A stretch of 64,000 nucleotides of DNA from Azonexaceae bacterium (GTDB taxonomy: Bacteria > Pseudomonadota > Gammaproteobacteria > Burkholderiales > Rhodocyclaceae), in contig JAAXVL010000001.1 of NCBI GenBank assembly GCA_013335535.1, forward strand, positions 823,764-887,763, in the 5' to 3' direction. Under the pieces are notes generated by a model. The model ran no database searches and was not told the origin of the DNA. It saw nothing but the letters and a program-made list of their open reading frames with translations. Both the position numbers and the translations under genes were made by a program. This document shows positions 8,746-16,890 of this stretch, piece after piece. Each line of letters starts with the position of its first letter. Position 1 is the first letter of the stretch.

Positions 8746-9827
8746 TGAGAAATGGTGCAACGATATTGGTGATCGACGACACGCCAGCCAATCTCAGCCT
8801 GCTCAACCAGTTGCTGCGTACCCACTACCGTGTCAAGCTGGCCAACGGCGGCGCCAAGGGGCTGGAACTGGCGGCCAGCGCACAACCGGACCTGATCCTT
8901 CTCGATATCATGATGCCGGATATGGACGGTTACGAAGTCTGCAAGCGTCTGAAGGCCGATCCGGTAACGGCCGGCGTCCCGGTTATCTTCCTGACCGCCA
9001 AGGCCGGAGCAGACGACGAGGAGTACGGGCTGGCCATGGGGGCGGTCGACTTCATTCGCAAGCCGATAGCGCCATCCGTGGTGTTGGCACGAGTGCGGAC
9101 TCATCTGCAAATACGGACCTGGCAAACTTTTCTCGAAGACAAAAGCGCCTGGCTGCAAAGTGAGGTTGAACGCCGGGTCAACGAAGTCCTGCGTCTCCAG
9201 GAGGCTTCGATTCGCGTCATGGTGTCGCTGGCTGAGTTCCGCGACGAATGCACGGGTAACCATATTCGCCGAACTCAGGATTACGTTCGCCTGCTGGCCG
9301 AATATCTGAGCAAACAGGAACGTGACCGCGAATTTCTGACTGCCGAGCATATCGACCAGATCGCCAAGGCGGCGCCGCTGCACGATATCGGCAAGATCGC
9401 CATTCCCGACCATATCCTTCTCAAGCCGGGACGGCATACGCCCGAAGAGTTCGAAATCATGAAGACCCATTCGGTCAAAGGCGAGGGGATGTTGCTGCGC
9501 TCGCAGCATGAGCTGGGTGAAGATAACCTGATGCTGTTGTATGCCGCGCAGATCGCACGCAGCCATCACGAGCGCTGGGATGGCTGTGGTTATCCGGACC
9601 AGTTGGCCGGCGAAGCTATCCCCTTGCCGGCCAGACTGATGGCGGTAGCCGATGTCTATGATGCGCTTCGCTCCCGCCGACCCTACAAGCGTGCCTTTGA
9701 CCATGCAGAAGCTGTAGATGTCTTGCGTGAAGGCCGCGCCAAGCATTTTGATCCGCTGCTGATCGATGCCTTCATCACCCTGGAAGCTACCTTCGCCGAA
9801 ATTGCCATTAAACTGGCCGACGAGTGA
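8742..9827 (+). CDS. Response regulator with HD-GYP domain (c-di-GMP phosphodiesterase)
   Basis: The 361-aa protein has an N-terminal receiver (acceptor Asp55 in LILLDIMMPD; Lys in FIRKPI) and an HD-GYP domain with His214-Asp215 (HDIGKIAIPDHIL) and HHERWDGCGYP around residues 275-285. HD-GYP enzymes hydrolyse c-di-GMP. The catalytic metal ligands appear intact. Translationally coupled to the upstream hybrid kinase, it should convert that kinase's signal into lower c-di-GMP. Another c-di-GMP user in the window is the MshE-like pilus ATPase. Confidence 0.95.
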   Translation: MMRNGATILVIDDTPANLSLLNQLLRTHYRVKLANGGAKGLELAASAQPDLILLDIMMPDMDGYEVCKRLKADPVTAGVPVIFLTAKAGADDEEYGLAMGAVDFIRKPIAPSVVLARVRTHLQIRTWQTFLEDKSAWLQSEVERRVNEVLRLQEASIRVMVSLAEFRDECTGNHIRRTQDYVRLLAEYLSKQERDREFLTAEHIDQIAKAAPLHDIGKIAIPDHILLKPGRHTPEEFEIMKTHSVKGEGMLLRSQHELGEDNLMLLYAAQIARSHHERWDGCGYPDQLAGEAIPLPARLMAVADVYDALRSRRPYKRAFDHAEAVDVLREGRAKHFDPLLIDAFITLEATFAEIAIKLADE

Positions 9828-9859
9828 AGTTGTCATGCCCCAAATGAACTGTTGCTGAT

Positions 9860-11080
9860 ATGTCTCGAAAACTCCCGAATATTGCGCTGTTGTCCATTCT
9901 GAGCGCCTTGGTAATGCCGGCACAGGCTGTCGACTGGACTTGGTCGGGCTTTGGCACGATTGGCTTTGCGCAGTCGGATCAGGCTTACAAATATCAGCGC
10001 TTTATCGACAACCACGGTACGCTCAAGCGCGACAGCATTCTGGGGGCTCAGCTTGACGCCCGCTTTTCGCAACAATGGAGTGCTACGGTTCAAGGCAAAG
10101 TTGGCGCTGCCGACCATTCCGATTCAAACCTTGAGGCCTCGCTGGCCTGGGCTTTCGTGTCATGGCGCCCGAGTGACGACTGGCTCGTTCGGGTGGGCAA
10201 GATTCGCTTGCCATTGATGCTCAACACCGAAAATAACGACGTTGGCGCCACGTTCGATTTCGCGCGCTTGCCGCAGGAGGTCTACTCGATCTCGCCGCTG
10301 ACCGATCTGGTCGGCATGGGGGTAAGCAAGACCTGGTTTGGCGACAGCATGGACTGGATCGCCGAGGTCTATGGTGGCAAGGTGACTACGCCCTGGCGGT
10401 ATTACGGGCGCGAATTGAGCCCGGTTCATCCTTATCCAGGCAGTTGGTTCCTGGACTACGACATCAAGAGTACGGGGCTGGTCCTGACGGCGCGCAGCCT
10501 GGATAACACTTTCCGGGCCGGGGCGCATCGTGTCGAAGTGTCGAGAGGTGGCGCAAAAATAGGGCGACCGATCGTTTACAACGGGGTGTTCTATTCGTTT
10601 GGCAGTGGCGGTGATGAAAAACTCATCATTCCGCTGTTCACCGCCGGGGCAAGTGTTCTGTTGCCCGCCGGAGTCAGGATGATCGGCGAATATGCCTGGA
10701 TCAAGGTAGGCAGCTCAAGTGAGGGGTTGGATCGTTGGGGCGCCTACCTTTCGCTCTCGAAGCGGATCGGTGCCTGGACGCCCTATGTCTATTACGCCAA
10801 AGCAAAATCCAGGGATTCGGCTCTCGAGAAATATCAGGTTATTAACAGCAACCCGTATGGGGCTACACAGAAATTCATGGCTGATATCATCGTGCCGTAC
10901 GATCAGTCGACCGTGGCGTTGGGGACGACTTATCGGCTGACATCAAGCGCCCTGCTCAAGGCTGAATGGTCGCAGGCAAACACCGGGGTTGCCTCCAGTC
11001 TCGTCGATGCGCCTTCTGGTGGCGACAGTTCGTACAAGCATATCAACGTCTTTTCTTTTTCCTACAACTTCACCTTTTGA
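9860..11080 (+). CDS. Outer-membrane porin-like beta-barrel protein
   Basis: The 406-aa protein has a signal peptide (cleavage likely after PAQA, about residue 23), alternating beta-strand patterns throughout and a C-terminal FSFSYNFTF ending in Phe, the usual sorting signal for outer-membrane barrels. It starts 32 bases after the HD-GYP gene and 8 bases before a PstS-like gene, so it probably belongs to one operon. A phosphate- or anion-type porin is possible; specificity cannot be read. Confidence 0.8.
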   Translation: MSRKLPNIALLSILSALVMPAQAVDWTWSGFGTIGFAQSDQAYKYQRFIDNHGTLKRDSILGAQLDARFSQQWSATVQGKVGAADHSDSNLEASLAWAFVSWRPSDDWLVRVGKIRLPLMLNTENNDVGATFDFARLPQEVYSISPLTDLVGMGVSKTWFGDSMDWIAEVYGGKVTTPWRYYGRELSPVHPYPGSWFLDYDIKSTGLVLTARSLDNTFRAGAHRVEVSRGGAKIGRPIVYNGVFYSFGSGGDEKLIIPLFTAGASVLLPAGVRMIGEYAWIKVGSSSEGLDRWGAYLSLSKRIGAWTPYVYYAKAKSRDSALEKYQVINSNPYGATQKFMADIIVPYDQSTVALGTTYRLTSSALLKAEWSQANTGVASSLVDAPSGGDSSYKHINVFSFSYNFTF

Positions 11081-11088
11081 GCGGCTTG

Positions 11089-11499
11089 ATGCGCCGTATT
11101 TTTTTCCTGATCCTGATCCTGTGCCAGCCAGTAGCGGTTCTGGCTGAGGATGCGCTCGTCTTCATCGGCTATGCCGGGCTTCCTCGGACGGATCTGCCGA
11201 CGCTGCAGCGCCTTTATACCGGCCGGGTCGTTTCAGTTGGAGAGCAGACGGCAACACCGGTCAATTACCCGGCAGGGCACCCGCTGCGCGAGCGGTTCCT
11301 GGCCGCGATCATGGGCCAGAGCGAAGAACAGTACACCGGCTATTGGCTGGTTCGTCGCTATGTGGGCAAAGGCGCGCCGCCGCTGGTGTTGCCGGATGTC
11401 GATGCGGTTGTGGCCTATGTGCTGGCGACGCCCGGTGCTGTCGGCTACGTTCCCGTGTCAAAAGTGCCCTCCGGCGGGAATGTGATTTTCAAGCGTTAA
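11089..11499 (+). CDS. Small PstS-like periplasmic substrate-binding domain protein
   Basis: The 136-aa protein has a signal peptide (cleavage near VLAEDALV). It contains the LPTLQRLYTGR and ATPGAVGYVPVSKVP patterns found in short phosphate-ABC-transporter-like binding proteins. It is about half the size of a full PstS, so it is probably a one-lobe sensor or ligand-binding domain. It closes the kinase / HD-GYP / porin operon and may present a ligand to the kinase's periplasmic domain; that link is inferred from position. Confidence 0.75.
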   Translation: MRRIFFLILILCQPVAVLAEDALVFIGYAGLPRTDLPTLQRLYTGRVVSVGEQTATPVNYPAGHPLRERFLAAIMGQSEEQYTGYWLVRRYVGKGAPPLVLPDVDAVVAYVLATPGAVGYVPVSKVPSGGNVIFKR

Positions 11500-11601
11500 C
11501 TCGCTAGCTTTTTTTTGCCGGAGTGATAAGCTGGATTCGTGTTGTGGTTTGTAGCAAGCCCGGCATGAAATGGCAGTACCCGCTACGCTGCAGGAGATTC
11601 T

Positions 11602-11643
11602 ATGGCCGTATTCAATAGAAGTTTTCTTGAGATTACCGTGTAG
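11602..11643 (+). CDS. Candidate 13-residue micropeptide in a structured RNA
   Basis: ATG to TAG encodes MAVFNRSFLEITV. A strong Shine-Dalgarno (AGGAG at 11592-11596) lies 5 bases before the ATG, better than at many real genes here. The frame is followed by two short hairpins and then a strong terminator (11703-11738). It could be a leader peptide for ridA or a stand-alone peptide/sRNA gene; its reality is not proven by sequence alone. Confidence 0.4.
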   Translation: MAVFNRSFLEITV

Positions 11644-11702
11644 TACTCCGTAACGGCGAATAGCCGAATGCCCCAGCCGAAAGAGCCGGGGTCGCAGTAA
11701 AC

Positions 11703-11738
11703 GAAGCCCGTGCCTGAACAGCATGGGCTTCACTTTTT
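11703..11738 (+). terminator. Intrinsic terminator upstream of ridA
   Basis: GAAGCCCGTGC pairs with GCATGGGCTTC (one G-T pair) around loop CTGAACA, followed by ACTTTTT. It ends 12 bases before the ridA start codon, so it terminates the short upstream unit or acts as an attenuator. Confidence 0.8.
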
Positions 11739-11750
11739 CCGGGATTTAAA

Positions 11751-12104
11751 ATGTCGATTCAACGTCACGGCACGACTCGCCGCTATTCCAACAGCGTTGT
11801 TCATGGTGGCACCGTTTATCTCGTCGAGGTGCCTGGCAACCTCGATGCCGACCTTGCCGCACAGACCGAAAACCTTCTGGCCAGCGTAGAGTCGCTGCTT
11901 GCAGAGGCCGGTAGCGACAAGTCGCACCTGCTGATGGCGACGATCTATCTGGCCGATATGGCCGATTACGATGCGATGAATGCCGTGTGGGACGCCTGGG
12001 TCCCGGAGGGCTGCGCACCTACCCGCGCCTGCGTGCAGGCCAGGCTTTCGCATGCCCAATATCGGGTGGAAGTGGCGTTGACCGCAGCCGTCATTCAGGT
12101 TTGA
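11751..12104 (+). CDS. RidA/YjgF family protein
   Basis: The 117-aa Rid-family protein has DKSHLLMATIYLADMADYDAMN followed by ACVQARL with the conserved Arg that binds the substrate carboxylate in RidA-type enamine/imine deaminases. The C-terminus VEVALTAAV is also family-like. It may remove reactive 2-aminoacrylate; other Rid subgroups lack known function. The last 10 bases overlap convergently with the Cys-cluster gene on the other strand. An intrinsic terminator just upstream suggests regulated or separate initiation. Confidence 0.85.
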   Translation: MSIQRHGTTRRYSNSVVHGGTVYLVEVPGNLDADLAAQTENLLASVESLLAEAGSDKSHLLMATIYLADMADYDAMNAVWDAWVPEGCAPTRACVQARLSHAQYRVEVALTAAVIQV

Positions 12105-12448
12105 ACTTCGGCGTTGCAGTCGCAGCCTTTGCCGGCCGCGATCCAGCGGGCGAGCAGTCGCCGGACAAGCGCTTCGGCACTTGTGGGAAGCATGCCGAGA
12201 TAGGTTCGTGGATTGACCAGTAGCCCGCAGTGGTAGCGTGTTTCATCGGCGGACCACTGCAGCGCCGGGCACGGCCCTTTTTGTTGCAGGAAGCGGAGGC
12301 GGGCGGCCGGGCAGGTTTCCAGCGCGCAGCACACGCCGCAGCCGTTGCAGGGCAGGCCTTCAGATGGTTTGGCCGGGGCGGCCGGGTGGAGATGAATGGT
12401 TTGTTCTTGCACGTTGCGTAATGAACCATGTCCAGCCAAATTGATCAA
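12095..12448 (-). CDS. YkgJ-like cysteine-cluster protein
   Basis: The protein is up to 117 aa, with a Cys-rich motif CNGCGVCCALETC followed by CPALQW, YHCGL and CDC. This is the pattern of the YkgJ/UPF0153 Fe-S or zinc-binding family. No enzymatic role is established for this family. Its 3' end overlaps that of ridA by 10 bp. A start at a downstream codon is possible, because the first ~20 residues are not family-like. Confidence 0.75.
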   Translation of the reverse strand: MINLAGHGSLRNVQEQTIHLHPAAPAKPSEGLPCNGCGVCCALETCPAARLRFLQQKGPCPALQWSADETRYHCGLLVNPRTYLGMLPTSAEALVRRLLARWIAAGKGCDCNAEVQT

Positions 12449-12478
12449 ACACCTGCAATTTTTTGAAAGGAACCCACG

Positions 12479-12604
12479 ATGACCAAATTGATTTCTGCAT
12501 TGCTCGCTGCAGCATTTGCACTGACCAGCGTTTCTGCCCTGGCTTGTGGTGACAAGGCGAAAGATGAAAAGCAGATGAGTACGCCGGCCAAGCCCAAGGT
12601 TTAA
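12479..12604 (+). CDS. Small secreted peptide, 41 aa
   Basis: ATG at 12479 with AAAGGA 7-8 bases upstream encodes a signal-peptide-like start (KLISALLAAAFALTSVSALA). It is followed by a short charged tail (CGDKAKDEKQMSTPAKPKV). A strong terminator follows directly (12623-12651), so it appears to be its own transcription unit. Cleavage would leave about 19 residues starting near Cys; the lipobox (ALAC) is not canonical. Function unknown. Confidence 0.65.
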   Translation: MTKLISALLAAAFALTSVSALACGDKAKDEKQMSTPAKPKV

Positions 12605-12622
12605 GCGATCTTCGCCAGCGCG

Positions 12623-12651
12623 CAGGCGGCTTCGGCTGCCTGTTTTTGTTT
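12623..12651 (+). terminator. Intrinsic terminator after small peptide gene
   Basis: CAGGCGGC-TTCG-GCTGCCTG stem with the stable TTCG loop is followed by TTTTTGTTT. It starts 19 bases after the stop of the 41-aa peptide gene. Confidence 0.85.
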
Positions 12652-13465
12652 ACGGCCGGGCGAGGAACAGTTCCGGATCGACCGGGGTGTTGTTGAGAAT
12701 CACCGCCCAGTGCAGGTGCGGGCCGGTAACGCGGCCGGTGGCCCCAACGGCGCCGAGCGTCTCGCCCTTTTTTACTTTCTGCCCGGCGCGTACATCGGTA
12801 CGTGAAAGGTGCATGTAGGCCGTGATGAGCCCCTGGCCGTGGTCGACGAAAACGGTGTTGCCGTTGAAGAAGTAATCGCCAACGTTGGCGACGATGCCGT
12901 CAGCCGGTGCGGTGACCGGCGAGCCGGTGCCGACGGCGACATCGAGGCCGGCGTGTGGGTTGCGTGGCTGGCCGTTGAATATGCGGCGCAGGCCGAAGCG
13001 GGAAGAGAGCGGGCCTCTGGCCGGCAGGGCAAAATCGGTGGCTGGCGGCGCGCTGGAAAATTGGCGCTTGATCGCCTCGGTGATTTTTTGTTCGCGCTCG
13101 ATTCTGGCCAGATCGTCCGGGTTGGGCTCGACCTTGCGCTTGTCCTTGATGGTCAGACGCTGTTCCGGGTAATTCCTGATATGTACGCTGATTTGCCGGG
13201 TTTCCACGGTCAACCCGGAAAAAACGCTAATTTCGAAATCGCCGGGCAGGGTGTCGAGCGGAATGCCGAGCAGCGCGAACCAGCGACCGTTGTCGCGGAC
13301 GATGGCGATGGGCTGCTCGCCCCAGCGGGCGGTCGGCGTGGTCTGGCTGCTCGGACCGAGATCGATGACGGCGATGCCGCCGGGAACCGGCGAATGTTTG
13401 GGCAGGGCGACAGCGCTGGCGGCGTAGCTCAGCAGCAGGGCGAAAAGAAGACGGGTGATTTTCAT
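12650..13465 (-). CDS. M23 family metallopeptidase
   Basis: The protein is 271 aa from the ATG at 13465; an upstream ATG at 13489 is less likely because MKITRLLFALLLSYAASA is a proper signal peptide. The C-terminal M23 (lysostaphin-type) domain has HAGLDV and HLHW zinc-ligand motifs, so it is likely an active periplasmic peptidoglycan endopeptidase. The start codon overlaps the stop of the thioredoxin-like gene (ATGA). A clear copy of the dispersed repeat is translated as residues about 76-89 (FEISVFSGLTVE), in the N-terminal beta domain before the peptidase domain. Confidence 0.92.
   Translation of the reverse strand: MKITRLLFALLLSYAASAVALPKHSPVPGGIAVIDLGPSSQTTPTARWGEQPIAIVRDNGRWFALLGIPLDTLPGDFEISVFSGLTVETRQISVHIRNYPEQRLTIKDKRKVEPNPDDLARIEREQKITEAIKRQFSSAPPATDFALPARGPLSSRFGLRRIFNGQPRNPHAGLDVAVGTGSPVTAPADGIVANVGDYFFNGNTVFVDHGQGLITAYMHLSRTDVRAGQKVKKGETLGAVGATGRVTGPHLHWAVILNNTPVDPELFLARP
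13201..13240 (+). repeat. Dispersed 40-bp repeat, clear copy in frame in M23 peptidase
   Basis: TTTCCACGGTCAACCCGGAA followed by AAAACGCTAATTTCGAAATC: full core with one extra C, and the usual GAAAT end. The minus-strand gene reads the complementary strand, giving FEISVFSGLTVE. No stop or frameshift results. Confidence 0.9.
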
Positions 13466-14001
13466 GAATGGCTCTGGCTGGCCCACCACAAACGCAGGCG
13501 CAGCCCGATTTCACTGGTGTAGCCGATGGAGGTGCTGCTGATATTTCCGTCGGGGGCGACGATGACGAAGGCCGGAACGCCCTGGAAGCCGTATTTCGCG
13601 AAAATTTCGGAAGCCGGGTCAGCGATGGTCGGCCAGGCATATCCTCGTTGGCGCAAGGTTTCGGCGACTTTTTCCGTGGGCCCGGACTGCATGGCGACGG
13701 TGACGAGCGGCCAGTCGGCGTTGATGCTGCTGACGTTGCCGGCATTGGCTTTGCAGACGCCGCACCAGTCGGCCCAAAAGTAGATCAATAGTGCCTGGCC
13801 TGGATGCTGCTGGCGCCAGGCCGTCAGGTCGAAAAGCTGACCATCGATCTGTAGTCCGGAAAGTTGCGGTGCCGGGCCGTGCGGCGTGTTGCGCAGCTGC
13901 CAGGCCTGGAAGGCGGCAAACAGGACGAGAAAAATGGCCGCTTCGCGGACCCAGCGGCGCCAGCGTGGCGCGACTGGGTTGGCGTGCGTTGTCTCGGTCA
14001 A
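13462..14001 (-). CDS. Membrane-anchored thioredoxin-like protein (ScsD/TlpA type)
   Basis: A 179-aa protein with one N-terminal helix (about 20-36) and a periplasmic thioredoxin fold with active site WCGVC in FWADWCGVCKAN and a cis-Pro region GVPAFVIV. Such proteins reduce or protect periplasmic thiols. It overlaps the M23 peptidase gene by 4 bp, suggesting joint expression for envelope maintenance. Confidence 0.88.
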   Translation of the reverse strand: MTETTHANPVAPRWRRWVREAAIFLVLFAAFQAWQLRNTPHGPAPQLSGLQIDGQLFDLTAWRQQHPGQALLIYFWADWCGVCKANAGNVSSINADWPLVTVAMQSGPTEKVAETLRQRGYAWPTIADPASEIFAKYGFQGVPAFVIVAPDGNISSTSIGYTSEIGLRLRLWWASQSHS

Positions 14002-14014
14002 ACAGGCGCCCGGG

Positions 14015-14872
14015 TTACAGGCGGTCGGTCTTGAAGGTGTTGCACTGGTTCATGTCGCCGCTTTCGAAGCCGGCCCTGAACCAGCGGACGCGCTGCGCCG
14101 AACTGCCGTGGGTGAAGCTCTCCGGCACGATGCGGCCTTGCGCCTGCTGCTGCAGGCGGTCGTCGCCGATGGCCGAGGCGGCGGTCAGCGCGGCCTCAAG
14201 GTCGCCCGGTTCGAGGACGCCTTTCATGGTGTCGGTGCGCTTGCCCCAGACGCCGGCCAAGCAATCGGCCTGCAATTCCATGCGGACGGACAGCGCGTTG
14301 CTCTCGGCCTTGCCGGCGCGCTGGCGGGCCTGATGCACCTTGTCGGCGATGCCGAGCAGGTTCTGCACGTGGTGGCCGACTTCGTGGGCGACGACGTAGG
14401 CCTGGGCGAACTCGCCGGGGGCCTTGAAGCGGTCCTTCAACTCGCGGTAGAAGGCCAGGTCGATGTAGACCTTGTGGTCGCCCGGGCAGTAGAACGGGCC
14501 CATGGCGGTCTGGCCGGTGCCGCAGGCGGTCGGCGTGGCGCCGGTGAACAGGACGAGGCGGGGGGCTTCGTATTGCTTGCCATTCTGGCGGAAGGCATCA
14601 GTCCACACGTCTTCGGTCGACGCCAGGACCTTCGAGACGAAACGCGCCGTTTCGTCGTTGGCCGGCGGCTTGTGGGCGACCGGGGCTTCCTGGCGAGCAA
14701 GCGGGGTTTGCTCGATGAAGCCGAGCAGGGTCATCGGGTTGATGCCGGTGAAGTAGCTGACGACCAGGGCCAGCACGATGCCGCCAATGCCGACGCCACC
14801 GCGACCGATGCCGCCACCACCGTCACGGCGGTCTTCAACGTTGTCGCTCTCGCGGTAGTCGTCCATGCGCAT
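14015..14872 (-). CDS. YpfJ-type neutral zinc metallopeptidase
   Basis: A 285-aa protein with a Gly-rich cytoplasmic start, one helix (about 28-45) and a peptidase domain containing HEVGHHVQNLLG (zinc HExxH) and downstream ELQADCLAGVW with the third ligand region. It matches the KPN_02809/YpfJ family; substrate unknown. It lies 12 bases after pyrF and probably ends that operon. Confidence 0.9.
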   Translation of the reverse strand: MRMDDYRESDNVEDRRDGGGGIGRGGVGIGGIVLALVVSYFTGINPMTLLGFIEQTPLARQEAPVAHKPPANDETARFVSKVLASTEDVWTDAFRQNGKQYEAPRLVLFTGATPTACGTGQTAMGPFYCPGDHKVYIDLAFYRELKDRFKAPGEFAQAYVVAHEVGHHVQNLLGIADKVHQARQRAGKAESNALSVRMELQADCLAGVWGKRTDTMKGVLEPGDLEAALTAASAIGDDRLQQQAQGRIVPESFTHGSSAQRVRWFRAGFESGDMNQCNTFKTDRL

Positions 14873-14884
14873 GGCGGTTTTTCC

Positions 14885-15709
14885 TTAGCGGTATTGATTG
14901 ATGGCGTCGCGGGTTTCCTGCGCGACCTGGCGGGCGGCAGCGGCGAAATGTTCGTCCTTGCCGGCGTAAAGAATGGCACGCGAGGAGTTGATCATCAAGC
15001 CGGTGCCATTGGCCGTGCGGCCGGCCTTGACGGTCGCTTCGATGTCGCCGCCCTGGGCGCCGATGCCCGGGACGAGCAACGGCACGTCGCCGACGATGGC
15101 TCGGACGCGGGCGATTTCAGCCGGGAAGGTGGCGCCGACGACGAGGCTGATCTGGCCGCTGGTGTTCCATTCGTGCGAGGCCAGTCGGGCGACGCGCTCG
15201 TAGAGTCGCTCGTGGGTGTCGGGACCGCCGACGTCGAGGAATTGCAGGTCGGAGCCGCCCGGGTTGGAGGTCCGGCAGAGCAGGATGACGCCCTTGTCCG
15301 GGTAGGCCAGGTAGGGATCGACCGAATCGCGGCCCATGTACGGATTGACCGTGACGGCATCGGCCTTGTAGCGCTCGAAGGCTTCGACGGCGTATTGCTC
15401 GGCGGTTGAGCCGATGTCGCCGCGCTTGGAGTCAAGGATGACCGGAATGCCGGGATGCTTTTCGTGAATGTGGGCGATCAGCGCTTCGAGCTGGTCCTCG
15501 GCGCGATGGGCGGCGAAGTAGGCAATCTGCGGCTTGAAGGAGCAGACGAGGTCGGCCGTGGCGTCGACGATGGCGGCGCAGAATTCGAAAATGGCTTCAT
15601 CGCGGCCCTTGAGGTGGGCGGGAAACTTGGCCGGATCGGGGTCGAGGCCGACGCAGAGCAGCGAGTTGTTCTTTTGCCAGGCGGCGGCGAGTTGCTTGAT
15701 GAAGGTCAT
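14885..15709 (-). CDS. pyrF: Orotidine 5'-phosphate decarboxylase (PyrF)
   Basis: The 274-aa protein from the ATG at 15709 begins [11 protein letters not shown] and has LCVGLDPDP and [11 protein letters not shown] with the catalytic Lys/Asp. It is the longer PyrF form common in betaproteobacteria and actinobacteria. It decarboxylates OMP to UMP, the last step of de novo pyrimidine synthesis. The start overlaps the stop of the DNA methylase gene (ATGA), an unusual partner for pyrF. Confidence 0.95.
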   Translation of the reverse strand: MTFIKQLAAAWQKNNSLLCVGLDPDPAKFPAHLKGRDEAIFEFCAAIVDATADLVCSFKPQIAYFAAHRAEDQLEALIAHIHEKHPGIPVILDSKRGDIGSTAEQYAVEAFERYKADAVTVNPYMGRDSVDPYLAYPDKGVILLCRTSNPGGSDLQFLDVGGPDTHERLYERVARLASHEWNTSGQISLVVGATFPAEIARVRAIVGDVPLLVPGIGAQGGDIEATVKAGRTANGTGLMINSSRAILYAGKDEHFAAAARQVAQETRDAINQYR

Positions 15710-16887
15710 GCGACGTCCTTGTGCTTTGCAGACGGTAAATAACGGGAGAATTTTTCCGGCAACAGGCAATTCTGCAGGCTGCGCTGGGTGAACAGGAAGC
15801 GACCGTCGCAGACGAAGCCAAGCTGCTGCCAATCGACTTCCTTGTTCAACATCATCGTGCATTCGATCAGGTCGCGGCGGGCAATGCGCGTGTTCTTCGG
15901 GAACAGGGCGAGGATGGCGCCGTCGAAGCTATGGCAGTCGTGCAGGAAGAAAGGTTCCGGCTTGCGGGTGCGGCCATTGACGTAGATGCGCGGCAGCTCG
16001 CTGACCGGGAAGGCGCGGCCCCACTGCCACCAGTTGCGCTCGTCGAAAGTCTTGACGCGGCGGGCGAGCAGTTCGTCCTTGTGCTTGTCGAGATGGGGAT
16101 GCTTGATGCCATACAGCATGCGGCGCGTTTCGCCGGTTTCCACGGTCTTCGAGAAGACGAATTCCATGTTGCCCTTGGGGTGCGTGTAGATGTGGTCGGC
16201 CCCGGAGACGGCGCCGACCTTGACGGCAAACACGTCGGCGAAGCGCACGCTGTGGTCGTCGCGCAGGAACATGAGCTGGCCATCGGCCTCGACGAAGCGG
16301 CGACCATCGGCCATGCGTCTATCCTTGCGGCCTTTTTCGAAGCGGAAGATGGCGCAGTTGGGCGTGGCCCCGTCGAAGACGCGAACGTCGCCTGTTTCGT
16401 AGAAATGCGTGATGCTGCCCTGGTCGAACAGCCAGCGATTGAGCTTGCGGGCGGCGGTCAGCTTGATGAATTCGCGCGGCACGATGAAGACCAGCTCACC
16501 GCCCGGCTTGAGGTGGCGGATGCACTTCTCGATGAAAAACAGGAAAAGGTTGCTGCGCGCATCGAACAATTCCGATTTCAGGCGTTTTTTCGTGTTGACC
16601 GTGACATCCTGAAAACGGACATATGGCGGGTTGCCGATGATGCTGTCGAATTGCTCGCTGAGCGGGTAGGCAAAAAAGTCGTGGACCAGCGCGCCTTCGG
16701 GGGCGACGTGCGGGTCGATCTCGATGCCGACGCAGTCGGCCTGGCGGACCTTCAATTCGTTGAAGAAAGCGCCGTCGCCGGCCGATGGTTCCAGCGTCCG
16801 GCCCTTGTTCGTGCACAGGTCGAGCATGAAGGCCACCACATTGGGCGGCGTGAAAACCTGGCCGAGTTGTTCGACGTCACGGGGCAT
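15706..16887 (-). CDS. Solitary N6-adenine DNA methyltransferase-like protein
   Basis: A 393-aa protein with an AdoMet-binding region ([30 protein letters not shown]) and the catalytic motif IV NPPYVRF of gamma-type N6-adenine methylases. The C-terminal part resembles the target-recognition region of TaqI/Eco57I-like enzymes. No restriction gene is nearby, and the gene is wedged between a small Cys protein and pyrF, so it may be a solitary housekeeping methylase. A degraded repeat copy is read in frame as about residues 95-105, just after NPPYVRFQD. Confidence 0.85.
   Translation of the reverse strand: MPRDVEQLGQVFTPPNVVAFMLDLCTNKGRTLEPSAGDGAFFNELKVRQADCVGIEIDPHVAPEGALVHDFFAYPLSEQFDSIIGNPPYVRFQDVTVNTKKRLKSELFDARSNLFLFFIEKCIRHLKPGGELVFIVPREFIKLTAARKLNRWLFDQGSITHFYETGDVRVFDGATPNCAIFRFEKGRKDRRMADGRRFVEADGQLMFLRDDHSVRFADVFAVKVGAVSGADHIYTHPKGNMEFVFSKTVETGETRRMLYGIKHPHLDKHKDELLARRVKTFDERNWWQWGRAFPVSELPRIYVNGRTRKPEPFFLHDCHSFDGAILALFPKNTRIARRDLIECTMMLNKEVDWQQLGFVCDGRFLFTQRSLQNCLLPEKFSRYLPSAKHKDVA
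16573..16605 (-). repeat. Dispersed repeat, degraded copy in DNA methylase gene
   Basis: CCGATTTCAGGCGTTTTTTC followed by GTGTTGACCGTGAC aligns with the intergenic copy at 19429, with a short deletion in the A/T tail and one core change. The gene reads [12 protein letters not shown] here, the same frame as the hrpA copy at 22175. Confidence 0.4.
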
Positions 16888-16890
16888 GGC

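Larger units (their letters stand above)
11602..11738 (+). ncRNA. Candidate small structured RNA between pstS-like gene and ridA
   Basis: After the micro-ORF the transcript can form CGGC-GAATA-GCCG (about 11655-11667), then CCCCAGC-CGAAAGA-GCCGGGG (about 11671-11691), then an 11-bp terminator stem with a T run. Three consecutive stems ending in an intrinsic terminator 12 bases before the ridA start suggest a discrete sRNA or an attenuator. I could not match it to a named riboswitch. Confidence 0.4.

Noticed and set aside
11655..11700. GAAA-loop hairpin followed by GGGGTCGCAG, like part of a c-di-GMP-I riboswitch
   Set aside because: The conserved GCAAACC upstream element and the second stem-tetraloop receptor arrangement are not present.
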